The translations under genes were made by a program, and so were the position numbers. From Thinopyrum elongatum (taxonomy: Eukaryota; Streptophyta; Magnoliopsida; Poales; Poaceae): a DNA stretch of 64,000 nucleotides. Location of the stretch: contig CM022303.1 in the NCBI GenBank assembly GCA_011799875.1, forward strand, positions 548,469,368 through 548,533,367. Direction: 5' to 3'. Within the stretch, counting starts at the first letter, position 1. Every line of letters begins with the position of its first letter. Below, in pieces: positions 33,874 through 46,141 of the stretch. The notes under the pieces were generated by a model. It worked only from the letters and a program-made list of their open reading frames with translations. It had not been told where the DNA came from and did no database searches.

Positions 33874-35696
33874 CGGTAGCCCATGGTATCTTGAGCACAA
33901 AGTTGTGTTGGTGAGGCACGTAGTGTGCGACTGGGGTGGGCATGCCGTGGGGGGCGTATCCTTATTTACGTCGAACGTGGGGAGGCTCCCTGAATGGGGA
34001 TAGGGCTCAAGCCTGTTTGCCTACTTCTCGGGCCTTGATGGTGGGCTGGTACTTTGGCCCTTCGACGCCGGTTTGGTGTTCAGCTGCTAGAGCTGCAGTG
34101 TGTTCCTCGGTCCGGAGTGAGCGCACCGTATTACCGTTGACCGTGATGATGCCCTTGGGGCCGGGCATTTTTAATTTGAGGTATGCATAGTGGGGGACAG
34201 TGTTGAAACGAGGAAACGATGTTTGACCCAGGAGTGCGTGATAGCCGCTGCTAAAGGGGACAATGTCGAAGATCAAGTCTTCACTGCGGAAGTTGTCCGG
34301 TGAGCCGAACACCACTTCTAGAGTCAGGGTGCCCAAGCAGCGGGCCTCCACGCCTGGGATTACCCCTTTGAAGGTAGTGTTATTGGGTTTGATCCTTGAC
34401 GGGTCAATGCCCATTTTCCTCACTGTATCTGCATAAATCAGATTGAGGCTATTGCCTCCGTCCATGAGGACTCTGGTGAGGTGGTACCCATCGATAATGG
34501 GGTCGAGAACCAGGGCCGCCGATCCTCCGTGACGGATACTGGTCGGATGGTCCCTGCGGTCGAAGGTGATCGGATATGCCGTCCATGGGTTAAATTTTGG
34601 GGCTACAGGCTCTACGGCATAGACGTCCCGAAGTGCACGTTTCCTCTCCTTCTTGGGTATATGAGTGGCGTAGATCATATTCACCGTCTTTACCTCAGGA
34701 GGGATTTGTTTTTGGCCTCCATTGTTCGGCCTGCGAGGTTACTCATCGTCCTTGCTGCAGGGGCTTTTGCCCGAGTCCTCGGGTGTGAGCTTGCAGACCT
34801 ATTTTATCACCCAAAAGTAACGGTTGGTGTGGTTGGCCGGCTTGTCAGAGGTGCCGTGGATCTGGCAGGGCCTGTCCAAGATTGTGTCCAACTTGGTGGG
34901 TCCATCTTGGTTGCCTTTGGAGGGTTTTTTCCCTGGTCCTGACTTGGGGTTGCGGAATCCGGCATTCACTGTCGTGTCTTCAGCTTCACCGTCGTTGTGA
35001 CGACACTTATTTTTGTTGCACCGTGGTTTCCCATTTCCATCCCGGACTTCCGAGGTGCCGGGGTCTTCTGGGTTGGTGCTTCTACAAGCCAACCAACTAT
35101 CCTCCCCCGCGCAAAAGCGGGTCATCAGAGAGGTAAGTGCTGACATCATTTTTGGCTTATCCTAAACGAGCTGGCATGCTAGCCATTCGTCTCGGATATT
35201 GTGCCAAAATGCAGCTATAGCTTCTGCGTCCGGACAGTCAATGATCTGGCTCTTTTTGGTCAAAAACCAATTCCAAAATTACCGGGCTGACTCTCCGGGC
35301 TGTTGGACCACGTGGCTCAGGTCATCGGCATCCGGAGGCCGGACATAGGTGTCTTGAAAGTTAGCTCGGAAAGCATCCTCGATCTCTTCCCTACTCCCTG
35401 TGGAATTTTCGGGGAGGTGGTTCAGCCAATGCCTGGCTGTCCCCTTGATTTTTAATGGCAAGTATTTTATGGCATGGAGGTCGTCCCTCCGAGCCATATG
35501 AATGTGGAGAAGAAAGTCTTCGATCCACACGGTCGGGTCTGTAGTCCCGTCATATTGTTCGATGTTTACGGGTTTAAACCCTTCGGGGAACTGGTGCCGC
35601 ATCACCTCGTCTGTGAACCACATCGGGTGTGCGGCACCCCTAACCCGGGCTGCATCGCGCCGTAGATCGGCAGTCGTATCGGTCCGGTGCTGCTCC
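33874..35696 (-). mobile_element. Element E: Tat-type Ty3/gypsy remnant (gag-protease)
   Basis: A minus-strand remnant lies between element D and the copia element F. D interrupts it, and the 27200-27313 piece is its likely continuation. Only gag and protease remain. The text is related to but clearly different from element B. Confidence 0.8.
34007..35623 (-). pseudogene. Gag and protease of element E
   Basis: One minus-strand frame can be followed for about 540 codons through at least four stops (35279-35281, 35162-35164, 34799-34801, 34739-34741). It begins in the capsid-like part (EQYDGTTDPTVWIEDFLL, KIKGTARHWLNHLPENS), passes through LTSLMTRFCAGEDSWLA and a basic nucleocapsid-like stretch, and ends in the aspartic protease region with LMDGGNSLNLIYADT (about 34440) and SGYHALLGQTSFPRF. 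All parts keep the same frame, so damage is by point mutation rather than indels. Function in an intact element would be particle assembly and polyprotein cleavage. Confidence 0.85.
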
Positions 35697-36627
35697 TGAA
35701 GGTGAACGAAGCATGAAAATCAAAAAATTTCCTACGAAACACCCAAGATCCAATCTAGGAGATGTATAGCTACGATAGGGTGTGTGTTTACATACCCTTG
35801 TAGACCGAAAGCGTTAGCGTCGTAACGCGGTTGATGTAGTCGTACTCTTCACGATCCTATCGCGATCCAATCTGATCTAGTGCCGAACGGACGGCACCTC
35901 CGAGTTTAGCACACGTACATCTCGGCGGCGTCCTCCCCTTCTTAATCCAGTAAGCGAGGGAGAGGAGGTAGATGAGATCGGGACCAACAAGACGGCGTAG
36001 TGGTGGTGGTGGCAGCGGAATTCCAGCAGGGCTTCGCCAAGCGCGTACCTGTGAAGCGTGGGAGGAGTTGGGAGAGGTAACAGGCAAGGGTCAAAGGGGG
36101 CTGCCCCCAACACCTCCCCACCTTTATATAAGCGTGGAGGGGGCTGGTGACTTGCCCTCCAAGGCCCTAGGGTCGTTGGTCAAAGGGGGAGGAAGGAAAT
36201 ACCTCCTTTCCTCCCCCACAAATCGCTACCCCCTTTTTTAGGGATCCTGATCTTATCCCTTCGGGATATGATACTATTCCTTTTAAGGGATGATCTTGGT
36301 GCGCCTAGACATTACCCATGTTCATGTGGGTTCCCAAAGCAAGTGGGCCCCACTCCGGAACCTTCTAGAACCTTCCCGGTACAATACCGAAAAAACTCGA
36401 ACTTTATTTGGAACCCCGATAACAACTTTCCATATATGAATCTTTAACTCCGGATCATTCTAGAGCTCCTCGTGATGTCCCGGATCCCATTCGGGACTCC
36501 GAATAACCTTCGGACTTTCCACTATTAATATCTCAACATTACCCTAGCGCTACCGAACGTTAAGCGTGCGACCCTACGGGTTCGAGAATCATGCAGACAT
36601 GACCTAGACTTCTCTCCGGTCAATAAC
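35697..36627 (-). repeat. Copia F 3' LTR, outer part
   Basis: Starts TGAAGGTGAACGAAG and runs to CGGTCAATAAC, where solo LTR G begins. With 40854-41611 it makes an LTR of about 1.7 kb, the usual Angela/BARE size. Confidence 0.85.
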
Positions 36628-39600
36628 TGTGACGACCCCGGCTTAATCGTGCACTAATCATACACGCAAATGCGCACGATCAAGCCTAAGGACTCACTTG
36701 AAGATATCACAACACAACTCTAAAACATAAATAAAGTCATACAAGCTTAATATTACAAGCCAGGGCCTCGAGGGCTCGAATACATAGCTCGATGGCATAC
36801 AAGCGTCAGCGGAAGCATTAGATATCTGGGTACAGATATATTACATAGAGAGAATTAGGCCTTCACAGAGGCGGGGTAAAATAAAATACTACGATCGAAA
36901 GGCGTAGGCCTCCTGCCCTGGACCCTCCGATCCTACTCCTGGTCGTCGAACGGCTCCTCGTAGTAGTAGTACTCGCCAGGCGGGTAGTAGTACTGGTCGT
37001 CGGCTGGGGCTTCTGGCTCAGGGGCTCCGTCGTCTGGTGGCATCAAATGGAATATGGGGGAAAAAGAAAATAAAGCAAACGTGAGTACTCATCCGAAGTA
37101 CTCAGCCAAGGGCAAGGATCTACACACATATGCATCATTGTCAAAGGAATGGCTGTATATGTGGACTGGGCTGCAGAAATGCCAGAGTAGAGGGGGAAAG
37201 CCTAGTCCTATCGAAGACTAGCATCTTCAACAATCTTCGACAGTCTTGCAGCATCAGGAGAGAGCAGATGAACATAATGTAAAGTAGTAGTAGTAATATC
37301 ATCAACCTCGACCTGAGATCCTTTCTCGACTCCCTGCGAGAAAGCAATCCCAGAGCCGTACTATCCAGTTCTCATATCAAGTTCTAGTTGTACCGATCGG
37401 GATACAACTCCGAGTGTCCGTTACCGTAGGACAGGCTATCGATAGAAGTTTCTTCCCTGCAGGGGTGCACCAACTTACCCACCACGCTCGCTTAACTCTG
37501 GCCGGACACACTTTTCTGGGTCATGCCCGGCCTCGGCTAAGCAACACGCCGCAACCCGACCTAGGCTTATAAGAGAGGTCAACACGCCGGACTAAACCTA
37601 TGCCCCCAGGGGTCTTGAGCCATCGCCCCGGGAACTCCTGCACGTTACGGGGCCACCGAGAGCAGACCTAGCAACCCCTTATACAAGCGCGGTTGCGTTA
37701 CCAGTCCAACTCGGCGTGCGCCACTCCTTACTGACGTCCAACAAGCTTCGGCTGATGTGTACGACACAGAACGCCCATACTATGCCCACGTGATGGTTAG
37801 TGCTATCGGGCCAGAGGCCCCTCGGATCAAATATCCAAACCGTAGTGGATTAGGAGCGCGCGGAAACGAGCAGAGACTCACGATCGATGTGACCCCGTCG
37901 CCCCGTCTCGAGGACTTGCGGCAAGGGCTAAGAATGCCCGGCCACGCCTCGTAGTTATCTCGCGGGCACCATCCAGGTCAACCCGACTCCACATCACTTC
38001 GCGTTAAGCTCGCGTGGGTACCCCTCAGGGCCGACCCGTCTTTAGTATCATAGTTTAGTGCAAGTCATAATATCCAAGGTAACTGTGTGTCTGACACCGA
38101 AGGGAACCCTGAGGAATCACCCTCGATGGAATTCCCGCTCGATGTTATCATCAAGGTGAACGAAGGAGGAATCACCCTCGAGGTCCACCTTGAGGAGTTG
38201 CGCGACGACGTCGTTATCGGGGGTGGTGTAGGAGGAATCACCCTCGCTTACCACGACCGAGTAACTAACCTACAAGGTTAACATCAGAAGTGCTGACGAG
38301 GTATCACCCTCGGCACTCGATGGTAACCCAGCAGTGTCGGCAACTAAGGGGAAGTGAGGTGCGGTGCCAGGGTCTAGTCTTCAATCCCGATGGTCGGGTC
38401 TTCTGATGTCCAGCAGGGCAGTCGGGATCAAGGGGGGTCTCTGTCGTGTCTCTACCCAACCTATACTAAGCAGTCTAGGATAACCAGTAAGGTAGCAAGG
38501 CAGGTTACAATAAACAGGCTATGCAACAGATATAGGAAACAGTAGCAACAGCAGTTCTAATGCAAGCATAAGAGAGAAGAGAGTAGGCGATATAGGCATG
38601 CTCAAAATGGGGGTGCTTGCCTGTTTGCTCGGGGGCAAGGGCAAGGTCGTCAGGGATGTCGTCGGGGACGTAGTCGTACTCCGGAGCGGCGTCTGCCTCG
38701 GGAGCTACGTCAACGTCGGGGTCTACCGAGAGAGAAGAGGGGGAAGAAACAGGTAAACATAATGCAAACAAATGCAATACGGTGAGTGTGATGCTATGAT
38801 GCAGTGCAGGGTTGCCTAAATATGCATCTAAGTCATTTTAGTTATTTTTAGAATTAATCTGGGATTTAATATCCGACGTGTGTGCACTATTCATCTGCCG
38901 GATTCGGGTCCGGAGTTACGAGTTCTTCTACGTAGGGGGTTCCGATGGAGAAACAGACGGCACGATCAGACTCGGCTCGTCGTTCTGAGCAACTTTCATG
39001 TTTTAACTTTTTCGATCCGAGCTACGGTTTAAAAGTTATTAATTTTTAAAGATTATTTGAATTTCTGGAATTTATTTATTTACAGAAAATGAATTATGAT
39101 GTCAGCATGACGTCACTGTGACGTCAGCGGTCAACAGCGTCGCTGACCAGTCAAACATGACATGTGGGTCCAGTGGGACCCACATGTCAGTCTCTGTTAA
39201 GACTAACAGTGGATTAATTCAGTTAACAGGGTGATTAGAGGGGTGGGCCCCACATGTCAGTGAGACATTAGGCTAAATTAATTAATTTTAGTTAATTAAG
39301 TGCTTAATTAGGTTAATTAGCCGCCGGGGCCCACATGTCAGAGAGAGGGGGTGAACAGTGCCGCGTTGACTCTGGTCAACGAGGTCAAAGTGGGGTCCCT
39401 GGGCCCACCAGTCAGTGGCCCAGGTGGTGCCACGTGGGTGCCACGCCAGCGCGGCGACCGGAGACGCGCCGGCGACCTTCCCAGCGGCGGAAGTTCGCCA
39501 GAGCTGCCCGGAAATCCGCTACGCTGCGTCAAATCGCCCGCAACCACTTGCGTTCGATCGGTCTCTCGCCCGCGCATCTAACTACGGTGGTAGTTCGACC

Positions 39601-40848
39601 GAACACGGCCTCTAGCGACGGCGGCGAGCGGTGGAGCGGTCGCCGGAGTTCGGGCTTCGACGAATCCTTAGCTAGGGGGTACGGGAGAGCGTGTGCGCGG
39701 GCGCGTTCGACTCCTGGAAGCAGCAGGAACAGAATGCCGTGCTCAAACGAGCACGACAGGGGCCATGGCCATGGCGGCGAGGCGAACCGTGGCGTCGGGC
39801 TCACGGCGTCGTCGGCTGCTAGCTACAGGCGACGGCGGGTAGCGCAAAGAATAGGAGAGAATGGCTGGAAGCTCACCGAGCGGCTACGGAAAGCCCTTGG
39901 TGGCTTAGGAGCAGCAGACGGCGCCGGGGACGACGAAGCTCGTCGGAAGCAGAGAGATGCGGGGCGGCTCGATTCGCTTGTAGCCGGGCTCCCTGGCTCC
40001 TTCCAGTGGCGCCAAAGGTTGAGGAAGACGACGGCGGAGCTGGCCGGCACAGTGGGCGAGCGCGGGGTCGCCGGTGGCCACGGCAAATGGCGAAGTGCGG
40101 CGTCGTCGGCGCTCGGACACCTCGGATCTGAGGAGGAAGGAGGCAGAGCGAGCGAGAGGAGAAGGGGGAGAATGATGGAGAGGCCGGGGTGGAGTGGAGG
40201 GGCGTCGACCTTATCCCCTCCGCGCCCTGTATCGTCGGTGGACGGCGACGTGTCGGCGCCGCGCCGGCGCGCGCGCGCTCGACCAGCGGGAGAACGACAG
40301 CGCGAGGGAGAGAGGTGAGTGGGCCTGCTGGGCCGGGGTTCGGGGCACTGTGCACTAAGGCCCAGTGCACAGTGCCTCGTTTTTATTTTTCTGTTTTTGT
40401 TTCTCTTTTTCTTTATTTCATTTCCTGTTTCGAAATAGTTAGAGCACTTTTGCATTTTTGTAAAATGTGGAACTTAGTCCAAATATTACAGTGCCATTTT
40501 AGCTCTCACCAAAAAGTGGTTTGGACAGATTTGGAATTCATTTGAAGCTGAAAAGAATTTAAATGGATTTGAATATTCTGTTTTGGTGCTGTTTCAACTT
40601 GTTTGAGTCACTTATCTAACTCCAATTATTTTGATATTGGTTTTAGAAATGTTCCTGGATTATTGGCCATTTAATGAACATTTTCCCAACAGAGTTTGAA
40701 CAACTTTATATTTCACTTTTGAATTTGAGTTGATTTTCAGATGTGGATTTGAATTGGATTATTAACCCATATGACATGGCAATGCAAATGATCATGACTT
40801 GGCAGTTTTAACAGAGTGTCACAGAGCTTATTACAAGGGGGTGTTACA
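36628..40848 (-). mobile_element. Solo LTR G of the chromovirus family (4.2 kb)
   Basis: A complete LTR, TGTGACGACC to GGTGTTACA on the plus strand, is flanked on both sides by ATAAC (36623-36627 and 40849-40853), the 5 bp target duplication. No internal region is present, so it is a solo LTR left by LTR-LTR recombination. It is the inverted relative of 1621-5489, with GC-rich (39330-40330) and ATCACCCTCG-repeat (38116-38312) parts in mirrored order. Long open frames in the GC-rich part show no known protein. Confidence 0.92.
39158..39189. repeat. Inverted repeat in solo LTR G
   Basis: TGACATGTGGGTCC and GGACCCACATGTCA form a 14 bp stem with a 4-base spacer, in the same region of the LTR as the inverted repeat at 3020-3044, with different sequence. 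Confidence 0.65.
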
Positions 40849-40853
40849 ATAAC

Positions 40854-41611
40854 CAATAGCGGGACCTGGATGCCCATATTGATTCCTACATATTCAATGA
40901 AGATCTTTATTGGTTGAACCACGATGTCAAGGATTCAGTCAATCACGTATGCAATTCCCTCTGTCCAGCGATATGTTACTTGCCTAAGATTCAATCGCCG
41001 GTATCTCCATACCTAGTTCAATCTCGTTACCGGCAAGTCTCTTTACTCGTTCCGTAATACAAGATCCCGTGACTAAACTCATTAGTCGCACGAAGCTTCT
41101 TATGATGTTGTATTATCAAGAGGGCCCAGAGATATCTCTCCGTCACAGGGAGCGACAAATCCCAGTCATGATCCATGCAACCCAACAGACACCTTCGGAG
41201 ATACCTGTAGAGCACATTTATGATCACCCAGTTACGAAGTGGCGTTTGATAGCACACAAGGCATGATCTCATGGTCGAAGGAACGGATACTTGACATGAA
41301 GAAAGCTATAGCAAATAACTAAATGATCTAATGCTAAGCTTACAGTTAGGTCTGTCTATCACATCATTCTCCTAATGATGTGATCCCGTTATCAAATGAC
41401 AACTCATGTCTATGGTTAGGAAACCATAACAATCTTTGATCAACGAGCTAGTCTAGTAGAGGCTTACTAGGGACATAGTGTAGTTTATGTATTCACACAT
41501 GCATTTAAGTTTCTGGTCAATACAATTATAGCATGAATAATAAACATTTATCAGGAACGGGAAGTATGATAATAACCATTTTATTATTGCCTCTAGGGCA
41601 TATTTCCAGCA
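40854..41611 (-). repeat. Copia F 3' LTR, inner part
   Basis: Continues the LTR after the solo LTR (CAATAGCGGGACCTGGATG) and ends GGCATATTTCCAGCA. The minus strand therefore starts TGCTGGAAATATGCC. Confidence 0.88.
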
Positions 41612-41626
41612 GTCTCCCACTTGCAC
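41612..41626 (-). other. Polypurine tract of copia F
   Basis: The minus strand reads GTGCAAGTGGGAGAC immediately before the LTR, the standard tract of this group. Confidence 0.8.
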
Positions 41627-41829
41627 TAGGGTCAATAATCTAGTTCATATGACCATGTGAGTAACACCCAATGAGTTATGGGGTTTGATCATGTTATACT
41701 TGTGAGAGAGATTTTAGTCAACGGGTCTGCAACGTTCAGATCCGTGTGTACTTTGCAAATCTCTATGTCATAATGTAGATGCTACTTCCACGCTCCACTT
41801 GGAGCTATTCCAAATGATTGCTCCACTAT

Positions 41830-42157
41830 ACATGTCCGGTTTGTGACTCAGAGTCAACCGGATCGGTGTCAAAGCTTGCATCGACGTTACCCTTTACGAT
41901 GAACTCTTTATCACCCCCATAACCGAGAAACATTTCCTTGGTCCTCTTTAGGCACCTAAGGATAATTTTGACCGCAGTCCAGTGATCCACTCCTGGATCA
42001 CTTTGTACCCCCTTGCCAGACTCATGGCAAGGCACACATCTGGTCTGGTACACAGCATGGCATACATTATAGAGCCTATGGCTGAAGCATAGGGGGCGAC
42101 TTTCATCCTTTCTCTTTCTTCTGCCGTGGTCGAGTCTTGAGTCTTACTCAACTTCAC
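41830..42157 (-). pseudogene. Copia F RNase H region, truncated
   Basis: The minus strand encodes YASAIGSIMYAMLCTRPDV and, after a frameshift near 42010, DHWTAVKIILRCLKRTKE and VDASFDTDPVDSESQTGHV. The rest of RNase H, with the later catalytic residues, is missing: the text passes directly to sequence near the pol end, so an internal deletion is likely. Confidence 0.82.
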
Positions 42158-42276
42158 ACCTTACAGTACATGAAAGAACTCCTTCTTTAACTGGTCCATT
42201 TTGAACTCCAAAATCTTGTCAAGGTATCTGCTCTGTGAAAGTCTTATCAGGTGTCTTGATCTATCTCTATAGATCT

Positions 42277-43223
42277 TCATACCAAATATGTAAGCAGCTT
42301 TACCCAAGTCTTCCTTTGAAAAACTCCTTTTAAACAACCCTTTATGCTTTCCAGAAACTCTACATCATTTCCAATCAACAATATGTCATCCACATATACT
42401 CTCAGAAATGTTATAGAGCTCCCACTCACTTTCTTGTAAATACAAGCTTCTCCATAAGTTTGTATAAAACCAAAAGCTTTGATCAACTCATCAAAGTGAA
42501 TATTCCAACTCCGAGATGCTTGCACCAGTCCATAGATGGATCGCTGGAGCTTGCATACTTTGTTAGCATCCTTAGGATCGACAAAACCTTCTGGTTGCAT
42601 CATATACAACTCTTCCTTAAGAAACGCATTAAGGAATGCTGTTTTGACGTCCATTTGCCATATCTCATAATAATGAAATGCGGCACTTGCTAACATAATT
42701 CTAACAGACTTAAGCATCGCTACGGTGAGAAAGTCTCATCGTAGTCAACCCCTTGAACTTGTCAGAAACCCTTTGCGACAAGACGAGCTTTATAGATGGT
42801 AACATTACCATCAGCGTATGTCTTCTTCTTAAAGATCCATTTATTCTTAATGTCTTGCCGATCATCGGGCAAATCCACCAAAGTCCATACTTTGTTCTCA
42901 TACATGGATCCCATCTCGGATTTCATGGTCTGAAGCCATTTGTCGGAATCCGGACTCATCATAGCTTCTTCATAGTTCGTAGGTTCGCCGTTGTCTAACA
43001 ACATAATTTCTAGGACTGGATTACCATACCACTCTGGTGCGGAACGTACCCTAGTCCACCTATGAAGTTCAGTAGTAACTTGATCTAAAGTTTCATGATC
43101 ATCATCATTAGCTTCCTCTTTGTTTGGTGTAGGCATCACGGGAACTGCTTTCTGTGATGTGCTACCTTCCAATTCGAGAGAAGGTATGATTACCTCATAA
43201 AGTTCTACTTTCCTCCCACTCAC
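42277..43223 (-). pseudogene. Copia F reverse transcriptase
   Basis: Reading leftward from 43223: a linker rich in Asp and Glu, then NYEEAMMSPDSDKWLQTMK and NKWIFKKKTYADGNVTIYKA and a stop after LVAKGF (42762). The second half (42277-42717) reads WQMDVKTAFLNAFLKEELYM and has the active site FLRVYVDDILLIGND near 42370. The halves are separated by a stop and a frame change. It would synthesise cDNA in an intact element. Confidence 0.9.
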
Positions 43224-43289
43224 TTCTTTCGAGAGAAACTCCTTCTCTAGAAAGGACCCATTCTTGGAAACAAAGATCTTGCCCTCGAA

Positions 43290-43969
43290 TCAGTGGTAGA
43301 AGGTATACCCAATGGTCTCTTTAGGGCATCCTATGAAGACGCACTTCTCCGCTTTGGGTTCGAGCTTATCAGGCTGAAGCCTCTTGACATAAGCATCGCA
43401 TCCCCAAACTTTAAGAAACGACAGCTTAGGTTTGCCAAACCATAACTCATACGGTGTCGTCTCAACCGATTTAGATGGTGCCCTATTTAAAGTGAATGCG
43501 GCTGTCTCTAATGCATAACCCCAAAATGATAGTGGCAAATCGATAAGAGACATCATAGAACGCACCATATCCAACAGAGTACGGCTACGACGTTCAGACA
43601 CACCATTACACGATGGTGTTCCAGGTGGCATGAGTTGTGAAACAATTTTTCACATTGTCTTAAATACATACCAAACTCGTAACTTAGATATTCACCTCCA
43701 CGATCATATCGTAGACATTTTATCTTCTCGTCATGATGATCTTCACCTTCACTCTGAAATTGCTTGAACTTTAAAAAAAATTCAGACTTGTGTTTCATCA
43801 AGTAAATATACTCGTATCTACTCAAATCATCTGTGAAGGTAATATAATAACGATATCCACCGCGTGCTTCAATACTCATTGGACCGCATACATCGGTATG
43901 TATTATTTCCAATAAGTCACTAACTCGCTCCATTGTCTCGGAGAACGGAGTTGTAGTCATCTTGCCCAT
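43290..43969 (-). pseudogene. Copia F integrase core
   Basis: The minus strand holds IIHTDVCGPM (first Asp), LRYDRGGEYLS (second Asp) and, after a frame change near 43630, NGVSERRSRTLLDMVRSM with the Glu, then WGYALETAAFTLNRAPSKS and the C-terminal VFIGCPKETIGYTFYH. It is the DDE core of a Ty1/copia integrase. Confidence 0.9.
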
Positions 43970-43972
43970 GAG

Positions 43973-44266
43973 TCATGGTTCACATGTCTCAAATGATTCA
44001 TAATCAAGAGATTCCAAAAATCCATCAGCATGGAGTTTCTTCATGCGCTTTACACCAATATGACCTAAGCGGTAGTGCCACAAATATGTGGTGCTATCAT
44101 TATTTACTTTGCATCTTTTGGCATCAATATTATGAATATGTGTATTAGTATGATCGAGATTCAACAAGAATAAGCCATTCACAAGGGGTGCATGACCATA
44201 AAAGATGTTACTCATATAAATAGAATAACCATTATTATCTGACTTAAATGAATAACTATCTTGCAA
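43973..44266 (-). pseudogene. Copia F pre-integrase zinc region
   Basis: The segment includes YLWHYRLGHIGVKRMKKL, giving the two His of the HHCC motif, and ends FETCEP followed by TGA at 43973-43975. The family has the second Cys of the last CxxC at that codon, so the stop removes a zinc ligand. The integrase continues in frame at 43969. Confidence 0.85.
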
Positions 44267-44451
44267 TAAACAATATCCAGATATAATGTTTTATGCTCAA
44301 CGCAAGCACCAAATAACCATTATTTAGGTTTAATACTAATCCTGAAGGTATTGCGAGCGTGTCGATGGTGATCATATCGACCTTGGAGACACTTTCAACA
44401 CTCATCGTCACCTCGCCCTCAGCTAGTCTCCGTTACTCCGCAGCTCCTGCT

Positions 44452-45295
44452 CTAAGGTACTAATATTAGCAACTGAATCGGTATCAAGTACCCAGACACT
44501 ACTACGAGTACTAGTGAGGTACACATCAATAATGTGTATATCAAATATACCTTTGTTGACATTGGCAGTCTTCTTATCTGCCAAGTACTTGGGGCATTTT
44601 CGCTTCCAGTGACCATTCCCCTTTCAGTAGAAGCACTCAGTCTTAGGTTTGGGCCAGCCTTGGGTTTCTTCATGGGAGCGGCAACTTGCTTGCCATTCTT
44701 CTTGAAGTTCCCTTTCTTTCCCTTGCCTTTCTTCTTGAAACCGGTGGTCTTATTAACCATCAACATTTGATGCTCTTTTTTGATTTCTACCTTCGCGGCC
44801 GTAAGCATCGCGAATAGCTTGAGGATCGTTTTCTCCATCCCTTGCATATTATAGTTCATCACAAAACCCTTATGGCTTGGTGGCAGTGACTGGAAAACTT
44901 TGTCAACCGTTGTCTTATCTGAAAGATTAACTCCCACTTGATTCAAGCGATTGTAGCACCCAGACACTCTGAGCACATGCTCACTAACAGAGATATTCTC
45001 CTCCATCTTGCCGGCAAAAGAACTTGTCAGAGGTCTTATACCTCTCAACACGGGCATGAGCCTGAAATACCAATTTCAGCTCTTGGAACATCTCATATGC
45101 TCTGTGGTGTTCAAAACGTCTTTGGGGCCCTGATTTCTAAGCCGTAAAGCATGGCGCACTGAACTATCAAGTAGTCGTAAGAACGTGCCTGCCAGACGTT
45201 GACAACATCCACAGACGACGCTAGAGGGGTTGGCACACCGAGCTGTGCATCAAGGACATAAGCCTTCTGTGCAGCAGTGAGGACAATCCTCAGAC
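44452..45295 (-). pseudogene. Copia F gag and protease motif
   Basis: From the cut end near 45295 the gag reads LRIVLTAAQKAYVLDAQLG, then after a frame change GKMEENISVSEHVLRVSG, NLSDKTTVDKVFQSLPPS and a Lys-rich stretch. The zinc knuckle is damaged: in the neighbouring frame it reads ECFY, stop, KGNGHWKRKC, so the second Cys is lost. The following protease motif is VWVLDTDSVAN (about 44470-44500), where the catalytic triad should be DTG; the Gly is changed to Asp. Confidence 0.82.
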
Positions 45296-45305
45296 TGCAG
45301 ACCTA

Positions 45306-46141
45306 CACTACTGCAGGATGCTGCTAACGCGACACTACAATCAGAGACCCTTCGACGAAACTGTGTGCGATGCATTAATCGCAAACGGTGATGTAAAAAA
45401 CCCGTCAAAAAAGATGCAAAACGTTTGCGATGGCGGATACATCAAACACGATTCAGATTTTAGTTGCGTGTGCGATGCAGGGCATACAATTCACTCGAAT
45501 GAACTGTTTGCGATGAGCTTAACAACAGAAATAGGCAGCCAGATGAAGGTGTGTGCGATATACGGCATACAGTTCACCCCGATGGACTGTTTGTGATGAG
45601 CAAAGACAACTGAAACCGTCAGCCATATCAAGGTGTGTGCGATATATGGCATACAGTTCACTCGGATGAACTGTTTTCGATTAGGCAACACAACAGAAAC
45701 GGTTAGCCAGATCAAGGTGTGTGCGATAGAGGGCATACCGTTCATTTCGATGAACTATTTGCATTCAGCCAAGAGAACAGAAACGGTTCAACTTAACAAG
45801 ATATGTGTAATACGCGGCAAACAGGTCCGTAATCAGAAATGTGTGCGAAGACCGATAATAACACAGACGGTTGCTGCTAATAAGCCATGTATGTTGTGGG
45901 CAAACGCTTGCTGGTATACAATTGTTAGTGATTGATGAAATCATCACTGACGGGTTCCCTAGTATGGTCCGTGTGCGATGTCATTGCACACAGAATAACA
46001 ACATATGTACTTATAACTTATAAGGACTTGATTCCATAAACAGATTGAACATCCAATTACATAGGTGGCTAGTACACACATGGCCTTTGCACACACCAAA
46101 GTATGCTCCAAAATGCCTAGAAAACTCAAATCTTTCCGTAG
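45306..46141. mobile_element. CACTA-type transposon terminal region
   Basis: Where copia gag homology stops, the text begins CACTACTGCAGGATGCTGC, fitting a CACTA terminal inverted repeat, followed by subterminal repeats of the GTGTGCGAT/TTTGCGATG kind. No matching right end (ending TAGTG) was found before Helitron 1 starts, so it is a fragment or its other end lies beyond. No transposase is present. Confidence 0.6.
45463..45880 (+). repeat. 84 bp subterminal tandem repeat of the CACTA fragment
   Basis: GTGTGTGCGATA-type starts occur at 45463, 45547, 45631 and 45715, and a diverged one at about 45798, all 84 bp apart. Each unit contains GGCATACAGTTCAC, GATGAACTGTTT and CAACAGAAACGGTTAGCC. Subterminal repeats are typical transposase-binding regions in CACTA elements. 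Confidence 0.8.

Larger units (their letters stand above)
35697..45295 (-). mobile_element. Element F: Angela/BARE-like Ty1/copia retrotransposon
   Basis: Read right to left: gag, protease, integrase, reverse transcriptase, RNase H, polypurine tract, 3' LTR. Integrase before reverse transcriptase is diagnostic for Ty1/copia, and the LTR text (CCTCTAGGGCATATTTCC at its start, complement side) is that of the Angela/WIS/BARE group. The LTR is split by solo LTR G. The 5' end, near the start of gag, is lost at about 45295 where the CACTA sequence begins, and no second LTR is visible. Confidence 0.9.

Noticed and set aside
39335..40318. 327-codon open frame on the plus strand
   Set aside because: It lies in the GC-rich part of solo LTR G, antisense to the element, is Arg/Gly/Ser-rich with no known motif, and overlaps equally long frames on the other strand.
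45306..45940. Possible CRISPR-like array because of regular repeats
   Set aside because: The 84 bp units are contiguous tandem repeats without unique spacers, in plant transposon DNA.
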